Positions 18,436 to 26,891 of a stretch of DNA of 64,000 nt are shown piece after piece. A program made the position numbers and the translations under genes. Origin of the DNA: Clostridium tunisiense TJ (GTDB lineage Bacteria > Bacillota > Clostridia > Clostridiales > Clostridiaceae); contig NZ_AMQH01000011.1 in NCBI RefSeq assembly GCF_000300195.1, positions 248,001 to 312,000 on the forward strand, given 5' to 3'. The notes beneath the pieces are model-generated. The model was not told the DNA's origin. It ran no database searches and saw only the letters and a program-made list of their open reading frames with translations. Each line of letters opens with the position of its first letter. The first letter of the stretch is position 1.

Positions 18436-18972
18436 TTAGCTAATTTTCTTTCTCATTCTTAAAAAGGTTAATTTCTCACCTGCTATTTCACCTTCACAGG
18501 TATAAAATATTTCAAAATTACATTTCTCATAGACTTTAATAGCTCTTTTATTGAAAGCTGCAACTCCACATCTAACATATTGTCCTTTGTAGTTATACTC
18601 TCTTACAGCAAAATCAATGCATTGTGAAACAAAACTCACTCCAAGTCCCTTTCCACATAATTCTGGTTTTAAACCCCAACCTACCCACATTTCATAACAA
18701 TTTTGCGAACTATTTTTAACCACTTCATGACTAACGTAACCCTCATCCTCTAGCTCTTCACCATCTTCTTGAAAGAATTCAACAGTAAACTCGCCAACAA
18801 GATGATTTTCTTCATCTAATACTGCAAATTTTCCCAATCCCCAACTTTCCTCATTAAGTAAAAGTTCCTTTTCATTTACATAATCATATATATGGTATTC
18901 ATCGCCATACTTCCAATTGTCAATGATTTCATATGCATATTCTAAATTCATTGGAACAAATTTAAAGTCCAT
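18436..18972 (-). CDS. GNAT N-acetyltransferase
   Basis: 178 residues from the ATG at 18972 (AGAGGGG upstream). Core motif ELCGKGLGVSFVSQCIDFA is the acetyl-CoA binding loop, followed by RCGVAAFNKRAIKVYEKCNF. The N-terminal half is acidic and aromatic. Resembles YjcK/aminoglycoside-like acetyltransferases, acceptor unknown. Confidence 0.82.
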   Translation of the reverse strand: MDFKFVPMNLEYAYEIIDNWKYGDEYHIYDYVNEKELLLNEESWGLGKFAVLDEENHLVGEFTVEFFQEDGEELEDEGYVSHEVVKNSSQNCYEMWVGWGLKPELCGKGLGVSFVSQCIDFAVREYNYKGQYVRCGVAAFNKRAIKVYEKCNFEIFYTCEGEIAGEKLTFLRMRKKIS

Positions 18973-19072
18973 GCTATAACCCCTCTTTCTTATTCGTACC
19001 AATCTAGATATTTTAATTTTACAAACTGAATCTTATATCAAAAATGCACAGAATTACTTGTGTTCTAAATTT

Positions 19073-19483
19073 CTAATTAGATTTTCTCATAATTATACAT
19101 CTTTCTTTGAACCCAAGACTCTTCCAGAACTCTTGTCCCCTTTGATTCCAGCAGAAAACATCTAAATCTATAGAATCAGTTTCTAGCTCTTTCATAAGTT
19201 GGTTAAATGCAATTGTACCCAGATGTTTTCTTCTTACATTTTTACAAATAAAAAAATGTGATAAATAATAAGGAGTGGTTTGAGTTCGTACTAGAGCATA
19301 ACCAGCAACCTCTTTATCCTCTAGAAATAAAAATGCTACTGCACCTTGTTCCATAGCATACTTTAATCTTTCTTCTAAAACTTCAACTTCTGGTATATTA
19401 TCATTCTTTTCATCCTCATATAATTCCCTATTTAACTTTGCAAGTACTGACAAATCATCCATAGTACATTTTATAAGTTCCAT
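19073..19483 (-). CDS. GNAT N-acetyltransferase
   Basis: 136 residues from the ATG at 19483, which has GGAGG 8 nt upstream; the longer frame is not needed. Single GNAT domain with ALVRTQTTPYYLSHFFI and the loop RRKHLGTIAFNQLM, and WNQRGQEFWKSLGF near the end. Lies 37 nt downstream of the DUF6483-like gene, perhaps co-transcribed. Confidence 0.8.
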   Translation of the reverse strand: MELIKCTMDDLSVLAKLNRELYEDEKNDNIPEVEVLEERLKYAMEQGAVAFLFLEDKEVAGYALVRTQTTPYYLSHFFICKNVRRKHLGTIAFNQLMKELETDSIDLDVFCWNQRGQEFWKSLGFKERCIIMRKSN

Positions 19484-19520
19484 ATCACTTACCTCCATTA
19501 TAATACTTAAAGCATAAACT

Positions 19521-19865
19521 TTATTTTTCAAATATGCTCCTTACATCTTCTAAACCTTGATAAATCTCTGCTCTTGTGAAATTTCCTTCTTGCAGTTCCT
19601 TATCGCTCTTTTCTAGCAAGGAATTATAAAACTCCATTGCAATTTTATAAATTACTTCTGAATCTTTTTTATTTATTTCTTCGAAAAGTATATTCTCTGC
19701 CTTATTATAGTTACCCTCATGTACAAGACGATTTAACATAATTTGTAGAATATCCGTTGAGCCAAGCTGGTTTAAGTTTATTTTTTCGTTGCTTTTTTCT
19801 TTTTTATTTAGCACCGTTTTTGCTAAGTTTTTCGCTAGATTTTCAATCATTCTTTCAATGTTCAA
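19521..19865 (-). CDS. DUF6483-like helical protein
   Basis: 114 residues, all helical: N-terminal MIENLAKNLAKTVL, then a central LVHEGNYNKAENILFEEI and a C-terminal FTRAEIYQGLEDVRSIF. These match my memory of the DUF6483 family of clostridia, function unknown. Start preceded by AAGAAGGTG. First gene before the GNAT gene. Confidence 0.55.
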   Translation of the reverse strand: MNIERMIENLAKNLAKTVLNKKEKSNEKINLNQLGSTDILQIMLNRLVHEGNYNKAENILFEEINKKDSEVIYKIAMEFYNSLLEKSDKELQEGNFTRAEIYQGLEDVRSIFEK

Positions 19866-20194
19866 AATTTCACCTTCTTAAAGTATATTGCATGTTAGTA
19901 GCTTTACTTACCCTTAGTTAAATTGTAGCATAAATTGAATATTATTACATACACCCTATGGTAATAATATACCTCTTTTCCTAATTGCTACTTTGTAATA
20001 CAATTATTTTTCTTATTACCATAAAGTTCTAAACTATAATATTAAAAAAACTATTAAGAAATTGAAAAATTTGTCGAAATAAGTAATATGAATTTAAGCT
20101 AGTTATAAACTTCAAGGAATTTAAAAACTTGAGTTCTTTAATAAACTATAATTTCAAATTATAAAAGTTAATCTTACTAGAGAGGAATTAAAAT
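19866..20194. other. Divergent promoter region
   Basis: AT-rich gap between the divergent DUF6483-like and diguanylate cyclase genes. TTTGTCGAA at 20070-20078 matches a Spo0A box, a short motif expected by chance at times. Nothing else seen. Confidence 0.35.
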
Positions 20195-20890
20195 ATGAGG
20201 AATACTAAATATGTTCAATATGCTCCTTTAATCTTTGCAACTTTTGGATTGTTCTTTGCTATAGTTGGATATTTTATCACCTTTTATATTCCAAGGAATA
20301 TAGCTAAATTTACTTGGTTAGCACTTATGGTTATTTTTATAGTTGTTGGCTTGAAGTTTGGTAGTTTAGTTAAAGGTTTTTATATAGACTTTTACAAGGA
20401 TTCTCTAACGGGTCTTAAAAATAGAGTTTTTTTCTACTTAAAACTTGACTGCATAATGGATAGAATATCAACTGTACCGGAACCATTAACTCTTCTGATG
20501 ATTGATATAGATAACTTTAAACATATTAATGACACTTTTGGACATGTTAATGGAGATAAGATATTAAAGATTACAGCAGAGATTCTTAACTCTAGCGTTA
20601 GAGGAAATGATATAGTTGCCCGTTGGGGTGGTGAGGAATTTACAATTTTATTGCCAAGCACAGATATTAATAAGGCTACAATAATTGCTGAAAGAATTAG
20701 AGAAAACATCTCAACACACGCTTTCAAGATTGATGATGCTTCCTTAACTATAACAGTAAGTATAGGAATATGTTCTACAACTAAGAAAATAGATGCAGAA
20801 GAATTTGTTAACCTAGCAGACTGTGCCTTATACAAAGCTAAGGAAAAGAAAAATAAAGTTGTAAACTATGAACAGTTAGTCGCTGTTTAG
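20195..20890 (+). CDS. Membrane diguanylate cyclase (GGDEF)
   Basis: 231 residues. Two transmembrane helices (about 11-31 and 38-58) lead straight into a GGDEF domain (66-228): KDSLTGLKNR start, metal-binding DIDNFKHIND, catalytic GGEEF at 145-149 and an RxxD product-inhibition site (RGND, 136-139) five residues earlier. Makes cyclic di-GMP from two GTP and is likely feedback-inhibited. There is no periplasmic sensor domain. AGAGAGGAA site before the ATG. Confidence 0.9.
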   Translation: MRNTKYVQYAPLIFATFGLFFAIVGYFITFYIPRNIAKFTWLALMVIFIVVGLKFGSLVKGFYIDFYKDSLTGLKNRVFFYLKLDCIMDRISTVPEPLTLLMIDIDNFKHINDTFGHVNGDKILKITAEILNSSVRGNDIVARWGGEEFTILLPSTDINKATIIAERIRENISTHAFKIDDASLTITVSIGICSTTKKIDAEEFVNLADCALYKAKEKKNKVVNYEQLVAV

Positions 20891-20904
20891 GCTTATATAA
20901 AAGC

Positions 20905-20940
20905 TCCACTTTAATAGTATAAACTTTAAGGTGGAATTTT
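20905..20940 (+). terminator. Terminator of diguanylate cyclase gene
   Basis: TCCACTTTAA/TTAAGGTGGA stem (one G-T pair), 11-nt loop, followed by ATTTTACTTTT on the plus strand, 15 nt after the stop. Confidence 0.7.
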
Positions 20941-20967
20941 ACTTTTATAACCTGATAAAATCAAAAA

Positions 20968-21016
20968 TCCACTTAAGTTTAATTAGGTAGTTTCAAACTA
21001 ATTAAATCTAAGTGGA
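20968..21016 (-). terminator. Terminator of small Cys-rich membrane protein gene
   Basis: 19-nt arms with two internal mismatches, loop 11 nt, then TTTTTGATTTT on the minus strand. Confidence 0.7.
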
Positions 21017-21122
21017 TAACTTATTTCTATTATAAAATTTTTATGTTCATTGGTTATATTTCATAGTATTATTGCATGGACTTATTATCTTCATAGATGC
21101 CTAGTAAAGCATATAAAGTAGT

Positions 21123-21404
21123 CTATAGCACCTCATTTACTTTACTTTGATCTTTCTTATCACTACAACAATCACCATTCTTCATACCCTTGAACATCAT
21201 AGGAATCATAAATAGCATCATTATAGGACAAATAAATGGAGTAATAGTTGCTAATAAAGTTTTAGCCCCTCCTCCAATGTTTAAAAGCGGAAGTATACCT
21301 ACAATGAGAATAGGAAGTCCACAGCATAATGCCATCATAAGCATATGTTTAATTGGACTATGTTTTTTACCATTTCCTCCATTGTTATCTCCATGACATT
21401 TCAT
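21123..21404 (-). CDS. Small Cys/Gly-rich two-helix membrane protein
   Basis: 93 residues. N-terminal MKCHGDNNGGNGKKH is Gly/His/Cys-rich, two hydrophobic helices follow (about 22-42 and 52-70, the first with a CC pair), and the tail NGDCCSDKKDQ again has a Cys pair. Could bind a metal at the membrane, but I do not recognise the family. Own promoter region and terminator, so expressed alone. Confidence 0.6.
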   Translation of the reverse strand: MKCHGDNNGGNGKKHSPIKHMLMMALCCGLPILIVGILPLLNIGGGAKTLLATITPFICPIMMLFMIPMMFKGMKNGDCCSDKKDQSKVNEVL

Positions 21405-21547
21405 ATTTCATTCTCCTTTCATATCCTCTTTTTTCTTTATTATACCTTTGTCATATGTAGATAAAATGAAGATTTTCTTTGTTGGAAAATGATTAATTTC
21501 TTTCTTTAGCACTATTATATATTTAGCTATATTGCATGGTATATCTT

Positions 21548-22783
21548 TTATACAGTGATATTTGCTCTATGTTTCTTTTCTTCTCTTAAATATAAAATAT
21601 AAATCAATGTTGCAGATAACATGGTGATAGAAAACACTAAAGGCCAAACATATACCACTCCAACTCTTTCAATATATCCACCCATTATTACTGGTCCTAT
21701 AGCAGATCCTCCACCTGTAATTATATTTAATACTGAGTTAAATCTTCCTCTATGGGAGCTTGGCGCATGGTCTGCTATATATACTCCTGAATTTGTGGCA
21801 TTTAAGATTTCTCCAATAGTCCAAATTATAGTTGCAATTATGTATAAGGGATAAGCTTTAATAAAAAAGTTCATTCCAAAGCCAACAGCAAAAAATACTC
21901 CTGACACTGCTATGTTAAATAGAGGTTTATTCTTTTTAGTTAAATGCACTATTAATGTGGTCATAGTTACCACTATAATGCCATTAGTAAAATATATTCC
22001 TCCCATAAGTTCTGGGGCTCTATCACCAAAAACCTCTGTAAACTGAAGAGGTGTACCAAAGTTTCCTTGGGAATAAGCAAAAGAATACACAGAGGATAAT
22101 AATGCAAAAGCTAACACCACAGGCTTTTTCATAAGTACTGAAAAAATACTACCTTCTTCAGCCCTTTCTTCCTCAGCTATTTCCAGTTGCTCCTCAGTAG
22201 AAGGTTTAGTTTCCTCAACAAATATAGTTACTAAAATTATATTTATACAAATTGCCACTGCATTCCCTATAAAGGTTAAGGCAAAATAGTTTTTATATAA
22301 GAATCCTGCTAAAATTGGTCCAATAGAAAATCCGATATTTATACCAAGGTATAAAAGTGAAAAGGCAGTTTTTCTATTACTTGAATCCGTCAAATCAGCT
22401 ACCATTGCACTATTGGCTGGCTGAACTGCTCCAGTTGATACTCCTGCGAGAATTAAAAGCCAAGGAATTGTCATTGATTTTCCAAGGAAGGCACAAGGAA
22501 GAAATAGAAGTGCGGCTATACTTTGAAAAATAATCATAACTTTTTTTCTTCCAATTATATCTGAAAGTTTTCCACCTAGTAATCCACCCGGAATATAAGA
22601 AAGAGCGGAGAGTGAAACGAATAATCCTGCTTCTTTAGCACTAAGGGCTAGCTTGTCAGTTAAAAACAGAGTTAAAAGTGGGAAAACAAAACTTCCCATA
22701 CTGTTTATTACTCTCACAAAAAATAAAATATAAATTCCTCTAGGAAGCCCTGAGTAAGATTTAAAGACCTTTTTTAAATTCAT
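21548..22783 (-). CDS. MFS transporter (drug/sugar efflux type)
   Basis: 411 residues, twelve transmembrane helices with the MFS motif GGKLSDIIGRKK between helices 2 and 3 and a charged central loop (190-215). Resembles MdtG/YfcJ-like drug:proton antiporters. Monocistronic; a TTGATA-N17-CATTAT promoter-like pair overlaps an inverted repeat at 22840-22862, pointing to a repressor. Substrate unknown. Confidence 0.88.
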   Translation of the reverse strand: MNLKKVFKSYSGLPRGIYILFFVRVINSMGSFVFPLLTLFLTDKLALSAKEAGLFVSLSALSYIPGGLLGGKLSDIIGRKKVMIIFQSIAALLFLPCAFLGKSMTIPWLLILAGVSTGAVQPANSAMVADLTDSSNRKTAFSLLYLGINIGFSIGPILAGFLYKNYFALTFIGNAVAICINIILVTIFVEETKPSTEEQLEIAEEERAEEGSIFSVLMKKPVVLAFALLSSVYSFAYSQGNFGTPLQFTEVFGDRAPELMGGIYFTNGIIVVTMTTLIVHLTKKNKPLFNIAVSGVFFAVGFGMNFFIKAYPLYIIATIIWTIGEILNATNSGVYIADHAPSSHRGRFNSVLNIITGGGSAIGPVIMGGYIERVGVVYVWPLVFSITMLSATLIYILYLREEKKHRANITV

Positions 22784-22839
22784 ATTATCGCCGTCCTTCC
22801 AATTTTAAGCAGTGTGCTACCAAAACATTCTTTATAGTT

Positions 22840-22862
22840 GAATAATGAATGTTTCATTATTC
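22840..22862 (-). promoter_or_regulatory. Inverted repeat over the MFS promoter
   Basis: GAATAATG and CATTATTC arms spaced by 7 bp. On the minus strand TTGATA lies 17 bp from CATTAT, so the repeat covers spacer and -10. The remainder of 22863-23149 holds no gene. Confidence 0.5.
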
Positions 22863-23149
22863 ATTATCAATACTTTCTATTTTCATAAATAACTATAGTG
22901 CATCTAACTATTCTCTACTTGTATACATTTCTTTTCAATGATATTAAGTATCTAAATAGATATGTAATTTAACACTTAAAACCTCATAAATACTCAAGTA
23001 AAATTATATCACCTAATTCTACACAACTAAAGAAATTTTCAAAAATATTTCTATATACTGAATTTTCTTCACCAGCAAAGCTATTTCACAGCCATTATTT
23101 AACTTATATTAAATAATATTTTTACTTTCTATTTTAAAATTAAAAGAAA

Positions 23150-23185
23150 AAGTCATAACCCTCCATTAGCAGATGGTGATGACTT
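23150..23185 (-). terminator. Terminator of DUF2156 gene
   Basis: AAGTCATAACC/GGTGATGACTT stem with one mismatch, then TTTTTCTTTTA on the minus strand, 9 nt after the stop. Confidence 0.75.
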
Positions 23186-23193
23186 AAATAACT

Positions 23194-24087
23194 TTATAAA
23201 TTTATACAATATTTTTTTTCAAGTTTTACAGGATAGTAGGACCTTTTAGCTTTTCTTAATCCTTCAATACCTAAGTCCTGCTCTCTATTTATATACCCCA
23301 CTTCATTCAAATACTTTTCAACAAAGGTCTTATTTGTAAAAGCATATATTCCATTGATATCTTTTCTTCCTTTTTCAAAGTGGACTATTGCCATATCCTT
23401 ATTAACAACTTCTCCCACAGTAAAGGTTGAAATTATATCATCAACATAAACTGCCATACCCTTTAGATTTAATTTATCAGCATTGTATAAAACTTCTTCA
23501 ATTCCTTTTAACTCATAGGTTAAAAATTTATCCCCAGTAAAGTTTTCCTTGTGCCATTGATGCGCTAACTTAATGCAATCTTCCATTACTCCCGGCTCTG
23601 AAAAGTCCTTTACTTCGTAGTTATAGTTTTTTACAAAGTAATTATAGTGATTTTTCTTCCCATGAAGTTTCTTTCCCGACAGAGTTGCTAGCTTTTCCTT
23701 TAGATATATATAATCAAAATTATCTACATCTTCTTCAATGTGAGCATCTTCCCCATATATGTCCTTAAGATCCTCAAGGAAAGAATCCTCCACATCTTTA
23801 AATAGATATTTCATATTATTTTCTTTTTTATATTCTTTTAGTTCATGAATTAACTCTTTTAAATTCTTTTTACTATATCCAATTGGTTGCATAAAGTAAT
23901 AATTATCCTTAAAGTCTTTTTTCTTTATTATTAGAATACCTTTGTGTATGGCATATTGCACATCACAGGCTTCTCTCCACACCAGCAAGGTAGTAAAGGA
24001 ATACTCGCTAGTGATAAAGTTATAATTTTGCAAATACCTATCCAATATTGGCTTATCTTTAATGGTAAGTTTCTTAAATATCATCAT
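23194..24087 (-). CDS. DUF2156 (phosphatidylglycerol lysyltransferase C-terminal-like) protein
   Basis: 297 residues, two GNAT-like lobes. SEYSFTTLLVWREA at the start, then GKKLHGKKNHYNYFVKNYNYEV and the C-terminal GRKDINGIYAFTNKTFVEKYL ... NREQDLGIEGLRKAKRSYYPVKLEKKY, hallmarks of DUF2156. The domain is related to the catalytic part of MprF but the protein lacks membrane helices, so a soluble aminoacyl- or acyltransferase role is inferred. AAGGAG site before the ATG. Confidence 0.85.
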   Translation of the reverse strand: MMIFKKLTIKDKPILDRYLQNYNFITSEYSFTTLLVWREACDVQYAIHKGILIIKKKDFKDNYYFMQPIGYSKKNLKELIHELKEYKKENNMKYLFKDVEDSFLEDLKDIYGEDAHIEEDVDNFDYIYLKEKLATLSGKKLHGKKNHYNYFVKNYNYEVKDFSEPGVMEDCIKLAHQWHKENFTGDKFLTYELKGIEEVLYNADKLNLKGMAVYVDDIISTFTVGEVVNKDMAIVHFEKGRKDINGIYAFTNKTFVEKYLNEVGYINREQDLGIEGLRKAKRSYYPVKLEKKYCINL

Positions 24088-24145
24088 AAAATTCTCCTTG
24101 TAAACATTAGTCTATTCTTGTTTTTATCCTCTTATGACTTTATCT

Positions 24146-24646
24146 CTACCATCCATTATAATGTATTCTTGTTTTATCAAATCTATCTCCTGGTGTTTTC
24201 TCCTCATCTGGGTACCCAACTGGCACTATTGATAAAGGAACCACACTACTAGGTAATCCTAGAATCTCTTGTATTTTCTCTACTCTATCAGCTATTGGAT
24301 AAACTCCTAGCCAAACAGCGCCAAGTCCCATATCCTGTGCTGCTAGTAATATGTTTTCAGTGGCAGCAGAACAATCTTGTACCCAGTATCCTTTGAATAC
24401 CTCTTTTTTCTCATCTCCACAAACTACAATTGCAACATCAGATTTTAATAGCATTTTAGAGTAAGGATGTATTTCAGTTATGTTCTTCATTATTTCCTTG
24501 TCTTTTAATACTACAAACTCCCAAGGCTGCTCATTTCCTGCTGAAGGCGCGGCCATAGCCGCTTTTAATAGGTCTTCTACAATTTCATTACTTACTTTTA
24601 TGTCTTTATATTTTCTTATACTTCTTCTTTTTAATATCGAATCCAT
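24146..24646 (-). CDS. Nitroreductase family protein
   Basis: 166 residues, typical short clostridial nitroreductase. FMN-binding RRSIRKYKD at the N-terminus, APSAGNEQPWEF, and the GLGAVWLGVYP and VPVGYPDEEK segments. Reduces nitro compounds, quinones or flavin with NAD(P)H. An inverted ACTAT-N8-ATAGT repeat lies at 24717-24734 in its promoter region. It ends 58 nt before the DUF2156 gene and may be co-transcribed with it. Confidence 0.9.
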   Translation of the reverse strand: MDSILKRRSIRKYKDIKVSNEIVEDLLKAAMAAPSAGNEQPWEFVVLKDKEIMKNITEIHPYSKMLLKSDVAIVVCGDEKKEVFKGYWVQDCSAATENILLAAQDMGLGAVWLGVYPIADRVEKIQEILGLPSSVVPLSIVPVGYPDEEKTPGDRFDKTRIHYNGW

Positions 24647-25163
24647 AAAATACCTCCTAATTTGGTATATCTAATTATACTATTATAGAGAAATAGTTTC
24701 TATGACACAAGTACGCACTATTTTGTATCATAGTACCTAAAAGGATACTGTAACATATAAATTTATAGAACTTTATGAAACTCCTCACTTCCTATAATAT
24801 GCAGCACTAAAAAAATTTCCACACTGGTGAATGAAATACATTTTCATCTTGGAAACCTATATCAATAACCCCTTAAGGGTTTATGAAGATGAATAAGTTG
24901 AATTTCTATAATGGAACTTGTATATTTTTAACAATATGTTTTGCGAATGACATATTAGCTTTGTAACTAACATATTAAGTGTTAAAACATTGTATTTTCG
25001 ACACCGTAACTATGTTTACTATTAACTTTAAGAAGATTTTAGCTGAAAACACTTTATAATAGTGAACCTTTATTATTTTTGCCCATCCCATTTGTATATT
25101 TGAATAATTAAGCTAATAGGCATATAATAAACATGTATACAATATTTAAAAGGGGGATGCGTA
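24647..25163. other. Divergent promoter region of nitroreductase and ClC genes
   Basis: No gene. Contains ACTAT-N8-ATAGT at 24717-24734 near the nitroreductase start, a TTCGACA (complement of a Spo0A-type TGTCGAA) at 24997-25003, and near 24830-24910 a degenerate sequence that resembles intergenic stretches at about 35475 and 43800. No fluoride riboswitch consensus seen. Confidence 0.35.
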
Positions 25164-26744
25164 ATGGATAATAGTAATAAGAATCAAACCCATACTGCAT
25201 TATCACATTGGCATAACTTTAGACTTAAGCTTTTATTACAAGGAATTGTTGTAGGTATTTTTTCTGGGTTCCTAATAGTACTCTATAGGATTGTTCTAGA
25301 AAAAGCCGAAGAACTAAGACACTTTATCTTAAACCTTGATATTTCAAAGTATAAACTTATGCCTCTATGGTTTTTATTTTTAATAATTTCAGCATATATT
25401 GTTGGCTTGTTAATAAAGACGGAGCCTTTAATCAGTGGAAGTGGAATTCCTCAGGTGGAAGGGGTACTTCTTAGAAAGATTAATATGAATTGGTTATCTG
25501 TAATAATAAAAAAATTTATTGGTGGGGTCATTTCTATAGGAGCTGGTTTATCCCTAGGTAGAGAAGGCCCTTCTATACAGCTTGGAGCTGCAATGGGACA
25601 AGGTGTTAGTAGAATTTTTAAAAGAATACAAATTGAAGAAAAATACTTAATTACTAGTGGGGCTTCCGCTGGACTAGCTGCTGCCTTTAATGCACCTTTA
25701 GCAGGAGTAATGTTTGCTCTTGAAGAAGTCCACAAACATTTTTCTCCTCTCATCTTATTATCAGCAATGTCTGCCTCACTAACCGCAGATTTTATTTCAA
25801 AACATTTTTTTGGTCTTAAACCTGTTTTTAATTTCGAAAATGTAGTAGCTCTGCCTCTTGAAAGTTATGGTTACATTATAATATTAGGAATTATTGTGGG
25901 TATCTTCGGTGCCCTATATAATAAGTGCCTTTTGAAAACTCAAGATATTTATGGTAAGCAAAAGTGGCTTTCAGTGAAATTTAGACCTATGATTCCATTT
26001 TTAATTGCTGGAGTATTAAGCCTAATTCTTCCTCAAGTCCTAGGAGGAGGTCACTCATTGATAGAAGCAATGATTGAAGGTAGTTTTACTCTCAAAATCC
26101 TTTTTGTAATTCTTATAGTTAAATTTATTTTTTCTATGATAAGTTACGGTTCAGGAGCACCTGGAGGAATATTTTTTCCTTTATTAGTGTTAGGAGCATT
26201 AACTGGTGCAATTTATGGAAATATATTAGTGGACTTTTTCAATTTTAATCCTCGATATATTAACAACTTTATAATTCTAGCTATGGCAGGGTATTTTACG
26301 GCTATTGTTAGAGCTCCTATTACAGGTAGTATTTTAATTACAGAAATGACTGGATCATTTTCTCACTTACTTTCTTTAAGTCTTATTTCTCTAGTAGCTT
26401 ACGCCACCGCAGATTTATTAAAGTCTGAGCCTATATATGAATCTTTACTAGAAAGACTTTTTAAAAACAATGGTACTTACGAATTTGGTGAACACAGTAA
26501 TAATAAAGTTATATTGGAAGTCCCAGTTTGCTTAGATTCTGAAATAGATGGAAAAGAAATTAAGAAAATTAAATTACCAAATCATTGTTTACTTGTTTGT
26601 GTTCAAAGAGGAGCTAAAGAACTTATTCCAAATGGTAATACAACACTTCGCTCTGGAGACTATCTAAATGTGTTAGTTGATGAAAATAATGCGGCTGCAA
26701 CTAAGGAAGAACTGCTAAAAATAGGTGGTAAACCTAATATGTAG
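25164..26744 (+). CDS. ClC-type chloride/proton antiporter with TrkA-C domain
   Basis: 526 residues. ClC selectivity motifs GSGIP (92-96), GREGPSIQLG (132-141, with the gating Glu) and the GAPGGIFFP segment. The ALEEVHK sequence keeps the inner proton-path glutamate, so H+/Cl- exchange rather than channel activity is likely. Residues about 445-525 form a TrkA-C/RCK-C ligand-binding domain (VCLDSEIDGKEIKKIKLPNHCLLV). AAAGGGGGA site; terminator at 26756-26793. Confidence 0.92.
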   Translation: MDNSNKNQTHTALSHWHNFRLKLLLQGIVVGIFSGFLIVLYRIVLEKAEELRHFILNLDISKYKLMPLWFLFLIISAYIVGLLIKTEPLISGSGIPQVEGVLLRKINMNWLSVIIKKFIGGVISIGAGLSLGREGPSIQLGAAMGQGVSRIFKRIQIEEKYLITSGASAGLAAAFNAPLAGVMFALEEVHKHFSPLILLSAMSASLTADFISKHFFGLKPVFNFENVVALPLESYGYIIILGIIVGIFGALYNKCLLKTQDIYGKQKWLSVKFRPMIPFLIAGVLSLILPQVLGGGHSLIEAMIEGSFTLKILFVILIVKFIFSMISYGSGAPGGIFFPLLVLGALTGAIYGNILVDFFNFNPRYINNFIILAMAGYFTAIVRAPITGSILITEMTGSFSHLLSLSLISLVAYATADLLKSEPIYESLLERLFKNNGTYEFGEHSNNKVILEVPVCLDSEIDGKEIKKIKLPNHCLLVCVQRGAKELIPNGNTTLRSGDYLNVLVDENNAAATKEELLKIGGKPNM

Positions 26745-26755
26745 TCATAAATAAT

Positions 26756-26793
26756 AACCCCCTACTTCTTTTGTTTTCTAGAAGTAGGGGGTT
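26756..26793. terminator. Bidirectional terminator
   Basis: Perfect AACCCCCTACTTCT/AGAAGTAGGGGGTT stem with 10-nt loop after the ClC stop; can also stop the converging cyclase gene. Confidence 0.8.
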
Positions 26794-26891
26794 AAATCTA
26801 TGTTGTAATACCTTTATGTTTATAGTAATAGTTCTAAACTTTTATTCTATATTTTATCTTCTATAGAGAAAATTGCAGTAAAGCCTAGGTT

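Noticed and set aside
24780..25160. Possible fluoride riboswitch before the ClC gene
   Set aside because: The conserved fluoride-aptamer words were not found.
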